From assembly GCA_011763485.2 (NCBI GenBank), contig JAANSK020245054.1:1-23812 (forward strand): 23,812 bases of DNA, read 5' to 3'. Shown here piece by piece: positions 1-7,096 of the stretch; positions within the stretch are counted from its first letter, which is position 1, and each line of letters starts with the position of its first letter. The notes beneath the pieces were generated by a model. That model saw only the letters and a program-made list of their open reading frames with translations. It did no database searches and had not been told where the DNA came from. The stretch is from Isoetes engelmannii (lineage: Eukaryota; Streptophyta; Lycopodiopsida; Isoetales; Isoetaceae). The position numbers were made by a program, and so were the translations under genes.

Positions 1-521
1 TTTATCGCCTTCAAGTTGCAACCAGGTCACATCACCAGCATGATGATGCACCATTCATCGAGCCACTTAGGTGGACATTGTATGAGAATGTCACTATTGT
101 TACGAAAAGGCCACCATGGTCACTCAGGGTGTTGTAACAATCATTGTAAAAAACAGCCTTTTCAATATATACATTTCATTGCATAACAGTTGATGGGTCC
201 TAAAATACAGTGTATGTGTTGGATTAATCTTTCATATATCTCGTGAACATGCAATACGCCATTGTAGAAATAACTTCAGCAATTTTGAAGGCACTTAACT
301 TTTGAGCAAAAACTCGAAAACGCGGGTCGAGACATTGTTCGCCTATCCGTGTTAGTCATTTTAAACTAGTGCACGGGAAAAGTGGGACTCGCATGCGACC
401 CACTTTAACCAAATTTGACTTCTCTGTTCTTGAAGTTCTTAATATATGCTGCTATCTGTGCATTTATATTGTGAGGACTCAACGATCTGATTTTAAATAT
501 GTTTTATATTTACCCATGCAG

Positions 522-682
522 CTCAGGATGCTGATTATCCAGCTGAATATGTATCTGATTGGGGCTGGATGCAATTTTTTGTGAACTTTTTATGCCCTGT
601 AGATCCAAAGACTTTGTCAGGAGGGAAGGCTCCTTCTGGTTCAGTACACTCAAAAGAGAGGGAGGAGGATGCAATGATCTAG
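522..682 (+). other. Exon-like C-terminal coding block, gene unidentified
   Basis: A pyrimidine-containing AG acceptor (CCCATGCAG, ending at 521) is followed by an open stretch ending in TAG at 680-682. It reads, after two phase bases, QDADYPAEYVSDWGWMQFF, then a short hydrophobic run, then a polar tail ending KEREEDAMI. The W/F/Y-rich start with a charged tail looks like the last exon of a membrane or membrane-associated protein, but I do not recognise the family. Nearby open blocks at about 61-110 and 1070-1130 contain similar strings (IVTKRPPWSLR and VILTKRTTRSPP), which may be paralogous exon remnants. No complete gene could be assembled, and it may be a pseudogene or a gene whose rest lies left of the window. 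Confidence 0.3.
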
Positions 683-1153
683 TCTATAGTGGGCACAGTT
701 TCGTTTCTGTCTCTGGACAGTGAGTATTCAATAATGAAAAGGCCTTTCCACCTTGCACATTGCTTTAAATTTCACGCATTCTTACATTTTCGTCAAGGAA
801 CAGATTCTTATGTGCCTTATCACAGCCAACTCTCATGTTCCTGTTGTAAAGTTACAACAATGGCTACAATTTCTGGTTACATTCCCCTCCTTTTGACACT
901 GTTACTTACTGCAAGCAGGAGACGAAGTCAAGGGAGATATACAATATATTGAAGTTAAGATTTTGGACTTTGGCATGAGGAAAGAAGGTTGCTTAGATAA
1001 GTATTACTGCAATAAAGGTTTGGAGTTAAGACACACAATCTAATTTTGAATAGGGAATTGTTGGTCTATATGGGGGCAGCTGTGATCCTTACAAAGAGAA
1101 CCACCAGGTCACCTCCATATGTTCGCTATCTTCAGGTTGCATTTAATAACTTT

Positions 1154-1238
1154 GAGATAAGCTCTAGTTTGTACGGACGTTGTCCATGGGAATCATATAA
1201 GGAGATAAGCTCTAGTTTGTATGGACGTTGCCCATGAG
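1154..1238. repeat. 48-bp tandem duplication
   Basis: The segment beginning GAGATAAGCTCTAGTTTGTA occurs at 1154 and again at 1202, with three or so mismatches over about 37 bases. Just after it, ACTTCCATGCCGAAT is also partly repeated. The function is unknown; it looks like a local slippage duplication. Confidence 0.8.
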
Positions 1239-2976
1239 CTTCCATGCCGAATGGCATAATACTTCCATGCCGAATTACGACTTGTACAAAACCTTGCTAT
1301 GTTGTGAAGTAGATAAATTAACATCACTATGCTTGGAGTTCCTCCTTTTCTAATTTGCTTCATGAATTCGTTATAACCACTACAAATGTTAATCTCCACA
1401 ATGTACAAAAAACAATAAATTAATCTTGAACTACAAAACCTTGAGAAAATACATGTTGCTATTTAGTTAAAGACAAGCCAACGAAATTTTTGAACAAAAT
1501 TATTGCTTCCAAGAAAACTCTGATGAAATGAAATAAGATTCTCCACGAGGCCTAGAGTGTGCATTCAGATTGTTTTGTATTGCATATTAGCCATCAAAGG
1601 ACAATACCGTTTCAAAACATGGCTCTCAATATTAAAATAATACGACGATTCAAGATTACAAAGCTCTTGGTATTTGCTTAATAATTTTTTACTACAACCA
1701 TACTATAACTTCTCTAACATTTCACCATATAAGATCTGGAGTAGGGCAATTATTATAAATTTTTTCAATCCACTACTTCCACAAGGACATGGTGGATCCC
1801 CAACATCAATAACCAATATTTTTTTAGGGGATTATCATGATAATGGTGCTTGTCAATGGCTAGATCTTGATAATCTTTGATCCCCATGATTTAAGAAATA
1901 AATAAACCTTATGAAACCACTTTTGCTTTTGCTTCCTCTCCTTCACAAAGCAAAAACCAAATACAACTCAAGAAATAACAAAGTACAGGTTGAACCGGCC
2001 ATTAACATATTCAACATCTAAAATTGCCAAGCATTTGATGTGTAGATGCCTAGTTTGAATATTTTATTAAGTAAATAAATTGTCTATTAACTATTTTCCT
2101 CAACAATCTAACCTGATCAAATACAAAATTGACTAGAAGCCTAGAACTGCCCAAGCCTCCTGTTGCACCCTTTTGCTAGTTTTTTTGTTTATGATTTAAC
2201 AAATCTAAAATTTAACAAAAAAAAACATAACTTGTAAATATATATGATGGTTTGATAAGCGAATGGCTTAATACTATTATTAGAATTTCACAATTTGCAA
2301 ACTCTTAGCAACATTAAATTCAATTGAAGTCTTCCTTTAAATATTTTGAAAATACAATATATAGTTTTTTTCTCAAGTTTTTGAGATTTCAAAGTTAATG
2401 AAATCTTCATCTGTCGTATGAGGAATAGTAGACAAAACTTAATAATTCAAAAAATTAAAATTTTATAAATTTTTAACAGTCTTTAAGAATAAAGCACTGA
2501 TAATTTTTTGAATTTTGATAAGTATCACACACATTAATCTAGATTATACATAAGTTTAGTGACCTAAATCTATTAGTATATTGCATTTGCCAAACCATGT
2601 CATTTGTAGATTACTATTTTAAACTTATTATTATATTAAATTTATCACTCATGTTGTGGAAATTTGTGCATAAATCTAAGGATGATGCTTTGAATTGCGG
2701 CCATTGTCGTAACAGAACGGATTCTTGCTGCAATGGCTAATGCTTGAATTTGAACTTAGATAAATTTAATTGTGGCAAATGCGGAGATCTATGCTCTATT
2801 GGAGAATGCAATTTCGGACTCTGCAACTATTGATTCTTCATAATTCTTCAAAAGGCCAAAATTTAGAAATTTACAATAGAAAATTTGTAAATATCTAAGC
2901 TGGTTTTATCACTCTGAACATATAAATATCACTCTGAAGATATAAGCTGGTTTTATCATTCTAAGGATAGAGCAGA
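1239..2976. other. AT-rich intergenic stretch with dispersed repeat remnants
   Basis: No gene is supported here. The part 1895-2185 is a diverged copy of 19915-20140: both contain TAAATAAACCTT(C)ATGAAACCA and end in TTTTGCTAGTTTTTTT. The part 2177-2270 matches 5121-5194 plus 5667-5686, including the exact 20-mer at 2251-2270. About 2895-2970, just upstream of the TATA box of the next gene, holds a partial tandem duplication built on TAAGCTGGTTTTATCA and ATCACTCTGAA. Confidence 0.6.
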
Positions 2977-2987
2977 TATATAAATAG
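2977..2987 (+). promoter_or_regulatory. TATA box of the AGP-like gene
   Basis: TATATAAATAG is a near-ideal plant TATA element. It lies about 119-129 bases before the ATG at 3106, so transcription would begin near 3010 and give a leader of roughly 95 bases. Its position before a signal-peptide ORF supports both calls. Confidence 0.65.
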
Positions 2988-3042
2988 GCAAAACAATATT
3001 CACCATTCATCTTTTAAACTCTTTCTTTTGAGTAAACTAATC

Positions 3043-3100
3043 GACTTTGATTGGGAACTCAACTTGAGTGAGACTTTGATTGGGAACTCAACTTGAGTGA
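3043..3100 (+). repeat. Perfect 29-bp tandem duplication in the 5' leader
   Basis: The unit starting GACTTTGATTGGGAACTC is present twice without a mismatch, at 3043-3071 and 3072-3100, ending five bases before the start codon at 3106. The identity of the copies means the duplication is recent. It nearly doubles the predicted 5' untranslated leader. Confidence 0.9.
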
Positions 3101-3105
3101 GATCT

Positions 3106-3958
3106 ATGGCTCTATTCTGGCGACTTTGTTCACATGCTTTGGGAATTTTTGTGATAATCTTGCTACTGGGATCAATAAAATTGATAAATGCACAAAAGTC
3201 TGGTATGGATCTAAGCTTTCAGGGGGTGAATCATGTTTAATCTAAAAAATTAATATTTTTTTTCTAATCTGTGCGCATAACAAATTTTATATTTGCTTCT
3301 AATCTGTGTGCAAAACAAATTTAGGTGACAAGGCACCTACATGGTGGTTTCTTTCAAATCGGTTCCGACGAGGGAAACTTTCGTCTTTGGCGGCGGCTTC
3401 AGCGACGCGCCAGCGAAAACAACAAGCATTGAAGTTGGGGCAAATTGTGCTCCAAACCCATCTTTTCGACCTCTGATTTTTGGCCATGGACCTGCATATC
3501 ATAATCCAAAATCTAATGCTAAAAAACATGCTCATGTAGAAAGTATTGGAGCTCCAACTCTGGCAACTATGGCGTACCATCATCACCATATCTACCATAA
3601 AGGATATCATGCTCATTTACAAGATACAAAAATTATGCACGCACCTGCTTCTGCACCTGCTGTGGCCCTTACTGAAGCTCTAGCTCCTGCGGCCTCTGCT
3701 TCTGGTCCCATTGAAGCTCCAGCTCCAAGCCTGGCAGCGGCGAAATTTGCCGGACCTCCTAGTCCGACGAAACAGGCTAAAGCTCCTAAATCTGGATATG
3801 GAAATGAAGCTCCATCTCCAGGAGGTCCAAATTCCAGCGAGGGCGGGGTGCTTGGTGGAAGCATTGGACATGTTAACAAAGGCTTGGCGCATCGAACTTC
3901 CTCCATAACTTTGGTTTTAGTTGGTCTCACCACCTATTTGATCAAAATTTTGCTTTAG
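3106..3958 (+). CDS. Secreted His-rich arabinogalactan-protein-like, GPI-anchor-like protein (2 exons)
   Basis: Exons are 3106-3202 and 3333-3958, a 130-base GT-AG intron in phase 1, giving 240 residues. Residues 1-30 are a signal peptide: charged start, hydrophobic core GIFVIILLLG, small residues before the cleavage site near NA-Q. Residues 90-128 are His-rich, with a cluster MAYHHHHIYHKGYHAH that could bind metal. Residues 135-196 are Ala/Pro/Ser-rich with spaced AP, SP and APAP dipeptides, the pattern in which arabinogalactan proteins are O-glycosylated. After a small-residue stretch (NSSEGG, about 199-204) the chain ends in a hydrophobic tail (SSITLVLVGLTTYL), as in GPI-anchor signals. 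I do not recognise a named family for the middle section. The acceptor at 3331-3332 was chosen because it alone joins the signal peptide to the long frame; a better-looking TTTAG at 3320-3324 leads to early stops. The role at the cell surface is inferred. Confidence 0.6.
3263..3324 (+). repeat. 35-bp tandem duplication at the intron 3' end
   Basis: TCTAATCTGTGCGCATAACA at 3263 is repeated as TCTAATCTGTGTGCAAAACA at 3298, inside the intron of the AGP-like gene. The second copy ends in TTTAG, creating an extra potential splice acceptor eight bases before the one the reading frame requires. Confidence 0.75.
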
Positions 3959-4365
3959 GATTAGAATCTATTTATATTATTGAATTCTTTTTAGAAGCTG
4001 TGATAAACCACAAGAGCTCCAATTGCATTGTGTTATGTCAGTGAAGACCCAATCCATTTTACATATTGTAATGTTGTAGGAGAATATAGTATGTGCTTGT
4101 CATTCTACGCATGTAAAGTGTGGGTATGATGTGTGTGCTTTAATGCATACATAGCAAAAATCTCTATGTCTTCTGAAATATGAAAGATAATTCACATGAT
4201 ATAAGATAAGACTGAAGACTAAAATGTGAAAGATATAATATATAATTAACCTTCACATGAATCTCCTAATTACTCAATAAATAAGATAAGAATGCAGTCA
4301 TAGAAGTGTGTAAGATATAAGGTATATTCTTAGCATCTTTAATTACTCAACGAATAGATAAGATA
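3959..4365. other. 3' flank of the AGP-like gene
   Basis: The first 150-200 bases are presumably 3' untranslated region; no canonical AATAAA is obvious close to the stop codon. The rest is AT-rich with recurring ATAAGATAAGA strings and no coding potential that I can support. Confidence 0.5.
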
Positions 4366-4510
4366 ACATTATCGGACTAGCCGAGCCTGATAACAAAAAT
4401 GCGTGACCTTGGCCATAGAGGGCCTCGGTCGACGTGCCAAATATCTGGCCTCGGACATACAGCCTCGATCACGCATTTTTTGTTACCAGACGAGGTGAAG
4501 CCCGATAACC
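4366..4510. mobile_element. Small fold-back element (MITE-like)
   Basis: The two ends are imperfect inverted copies. The left arm ATTATCGGACTAGCC...CTGATAACAAAAATGCGTGA is matched on the other strand by the right arm ending TTGTTACCAG...CCCGATAAC. The best block, TGCGTGA with its A-run and GATAAC/GGTAAC, is about 20 bases. There is no coding capacity. The GTTATCGGRCT end is a candidate terminus; I see no clear target-site duplication. Confidence 0.5.
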
Positions 4511-4572
4511 ACTGATAATTAATTATCAGTATGCCTCCAGTACTGATAATTAGTTACAGTATTGGAGGAGTG
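4511..4572. repeat. Perfect 20-bp palindrome followed by a hairpin
   Basis: ACTGATAATTAATTATCAGT at 4511-4530 is a perfect palindrome. It is followed by a second inverted pair, CCTCCAGTACTG against CAGTATTGGAGG, with one mismatch. The two share the core ACTGATAATTA, so one probably arose from the other. Confidence 0.7.
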
Positions 4573-4639
4573 ATGATAAAACTATAATGGTTCATTTACA
4601 AATTATATATTGTTTTATCTCAGTTCTTAAATTTGTTAG

Positions 4640-5085
4640 ATCACTAAAATTAAAATTTCTATTTTAAAAATATTCGACATAAAAATATAATTTTAGATAA
4701 ATTGCAGTGAAAATTACTATAGGAATAAATTTATATTTTGACAACCATCATATATTCAATTTAAAGATAAGCTTATATAATCATTAATATCAAGAAGTGT
4801 TAATTAAAAAAATTTAGGTACAATCTTATAATGGCATCCTTGAGGTCTATACAATTTGAATAAGTTTAAATTTTATTAAATATGTCATAATGACATATTC
4901 AACAAAGGATGTCATTATAAGATTATATGTATGCTTTACCACTTCTAATTTTAATAAATTTAATATGTTTGAATTATACAAGCTTATCTTCAAATTAAAT
5001 GTAAGATGGTTATCAAACCATAAAGTTATTCTCTAAGCTAAATTTCACTTGAACTATTTAGAATTAGACTTTATTTTCTATTTTT
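4640..5085. mobile_element. Long-arm fold-back MITE, about 0.4 kb
   Basis: The two halves are inverted copies with the centre near 4880. From the centre outward, AATATGTCATAATGACATATT forms the turn; CTTATAATGGCATCCTT pairs with AAGGATGTCATTATAAG; AAAGATAAGCTTATATAAT pairs with the complement of ATACAAGCTTATCTTC; and ATTTTGACAACCATC pairs with GATGGTTATCAAACC. Divergence grows outward, so the exact ends are uncertain. There is no coding sequence. It is a plain non-autonomous DNA element, family not determined. Confidence 0.7.
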
Positions 5086-5092
5086 TATACAT

Positions 5093-5094
<2 letters not shown>

Positions 5095-5127
<33 letters not shown>
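5095..5127 (-). repeat. 33-base T run, probably the A-tail of a minus-strand retroposed repeat
   Basis: An uninterrupted T run is followed by GTTTAATTGTGATTTAACAG, which is homologous to 2177-2200, also preceded by a T run. A shared sequence directly beside a T run suggests the 3' end of a retroposed family lying on the minus strand. The family is not identified. Confidence 0.45.
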
Positions 5128-5128
<1 letters not shown>

Positions 5129-5196
5129 TTTAATTGTGATTTAACAGATTTAAAATCTAGCAAAAAGGATAATTTGTAAATAAATACCGATGAAGG

Positions 5197-5277
5197 GGTT
5201 AATCCCCTTGAGGGCCTGGCAAATAAACTCGCCTGTTTATTTGCAATAACAGGCGAGCAAGGGGAATTGACCCCTTT
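5197..5277. repeat. Compound hairpin with two stems
   Basis: The outer arms GGGGTTAATCCCCTTG and CAAGGGGAATTGACCCC pair with one mismatch and one indel. The inner arms CTCGCCTGTT and AACAGGCGAG pair perfectly around a short loop. Confidence 0.8.
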
Positions 5278-5837
5278 AACCGAGAGGTCCGAGGCAATTT
5301 TGCTTCTGATTCAACAAATCTATTGCCATCGCCAGATTCAAATTTTTTTCCAGAAAGGATCAAAGGATTAAGGGACCAAAGCAACACAGATTGAAGGAAA
5401 AAAACCCATCCAGGCAGCCATCCTCTTTTTCACTGTCTGCTCCATCTGTTGCATTGCAGCCCTTTGTCGGCCCTGCCAATTGCATCCGACTGCTAAACTT
5501 TGGGAGCTTGATGATTGAACACAATCTATATATCATGGTTGCTGTCGTTTATCTTAATAAACAGGCTGCATGCCTCCTTATCAAGCTAGAACGAACGATT
5601 ACGCCTAATAACACTTCTGAATCCAACGGTTGGGATTCAAAAATGCCGAGGACTTGCCGGTTAAGGTTTGATAAGCGAATGGCTTAAAAAAGAGTTGATA
5701 ATCCTTGCTATAGACCTAGATTTTGCCTTGGATGCAACTTTGGAAGGGGATAATCATGTCTTAGGTGCTCATAAGGCAGGCTCAGATGCCAATATTTCAA
5801 TCTATGGAGATCATCGATGGAGGGTAAACACCATTAC

Positions 5838-5893
5838 AGGAAATAAACGGGCTCGTATAACGGCCAGGAAATAAACGGGCTCGTATAACGGCC
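5838..5893. repeat. Perfect 28-bp tandem duplication
   Basis: The unit beginning AGGAAATAAACGGGCTCG is repeated head to tail without mismatch at 5838-5865 and 5866-5893. A related AGGAAATAATCGAGC string occurs at about 6640. Confidence 0.9.
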
Positions 5894-6176
5894 AAACAGG
5901 GATGTGTAACCCCTTCTTAACCGGCAGCCTTTTGAATCCAAGTGATGTCCACCGTTGAGTGAAGCCATGTGATAAGATAAGAAGAAAACGAGTTAAAAAC
6001 ATGTTCAACCCCTTCTTAGTCGACAAGCTTATGGATCAGAGTAATCCTGAGCGTCCATTGCGACAAGTGATAGGTCGAAACCAGTATGAGCTCTTGTAAA
6101 ATCCTCATTGTTTGCTCCGGATTCAGGTCTAGAGCCTGACTGTTGCTCTAGATTCAGGTTTGCAAGCTGATAAAGC

Positions 6177-6322
6177 TTGCTGTGGGTTTGGCTGCTGATA
6201 ACCTTGTTGTAGGCTATTATAATTCAGGTTTTGTGCATTGTTGGTAGCCTTGCTGTGGGTTTGGCTGCTGATAACCTTGTTGTAGGCTATTATAATTCAG
6301 GTTTTGTGCATTGTTGGTAGCC
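6177..6322. repeat. Perfect 73-bp tandem duplication
   Basis: Two head-to-tail copies (6177-6249 and 6250-6322) start with TTGCTGTGGGTTTGGCTGCT and show no difference that I can find. Such identity amid diverged repeats means the duplication is recent. Confidence 0.92.
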
Positions 6323-6330
6323 TGCCGTTT

Positions 6331-6403
6331 AAAGGGGTTCACTTCCCCTGCTCTCCATTACCCCATTTATCTGAGGTAATGGACTTGCAGGGGAGGTGAA
6401 CCC
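6331..6403. repeat. Hairpin with the same outer arms as the one at 5197
   Basis: GGGGTTCACTTCCCCTG pairs with CAGGGGAGGTGAACCC, and inside that CCATTACC pairs with GGTAATGG. It is followed immediately by the CTTCTTAACCGGCAGG tail shared by the cluster. Confidence 0.8.
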
Positions 6404-6720
6404 TTCTTAACCGGCAGGCCTTTTGATCCAATCGATCACGGCCGTCCATTCTCAACCTGTGATAGGGAAGAACCCTAAAAAAGTGGAGACTTTAGGCCAA
6501 ATACAGCTCTGACTTGAGGTCTCAAATACAGCCTCAGCAGGGCTGATAATCCTTCTTGTGGGTCTACATTCTGCTTTGGTTGTAGCTTTGGGTGGTGATA
6601 ATTTGGCCTTGGACGTTGATAATGCAGGCTAGGATGTACAGGAAATAATCGAGCTTGGTGCCCGCCTGTTTATTTCCTGTAACGGCCAAGCAAGATTATT
6701 TAACCCCTTCTTCGTTTCTG

Positions 6721-7096
6721 TCTGCTGGAAGAATTGATGGAGGAGACCATCTCTTGTGCAGTTCGGAATTCTTGTATAAGTTCTACCACCTCCTCTATAC
6801 AAATGCAGCAGAAACATATAGAGGGTATCGTTATTAAGTTCTACATACAAAAGGGTACTATTACTACATACATGAGATGCGCAGCTGATACAATCACGAG
6901 ATGATTGAATTCTTGACTATTGGATGCAGCACTTCTACCTACCAATCTACTAACAGTAACCACAGCAAAGGAATACCAACATGCAATGAATAAACGCCCT
7001 TATCCTTATGACAAAAACGTAGCTTTGGAATTCCAATATACATAAATGTCAAAATGTGGAGTATGCACATCCCATCCGTCTATAGTTTGTAAAAAT
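6721..7096. other. 3' flank of the glutathione peroxidase gene
   Basis: This lies downstream of the minus-strand GPX stop codon (7097) and should hold its 3' untranslated region for the first 150-250 bases. No other gene is visible. Confidence 0.5.

Larger units (their letters stand above)
5190..6720. repeat. Cluster of related hairpin modules and tandem duplications
   Basis: At least five stretches share parts of one module: a GGGGTT..CCCCTTG-like arm and a tail CTTCTTAACCGGCAG..CTTTTGAATCCAA..CCGTCCA. Copies lie near 5197-5300, 5620-5666 (reverse orientation), 5905-5960, 6008-6060 and 6330-6450, with a partial one at 6640-6710. The 5630-5665 and 5905-5935 copies face each other as inverted repeats. 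TGATAA strings recur throughout. No credible gene lies here. It looks like several insertions of one non-autonomous family, some nested, rather than a host regulatory region. Confidence 0.6.

Noticed and set aside
3299-3933. Two minus-strand open frames opposite the AGP-like gene
   Set aside because: Both are mirror frames of the GC-rich Ala/Pro coding region and have no family signature, while the plus frame has a signal peptide, promoter and GPI-like tail.
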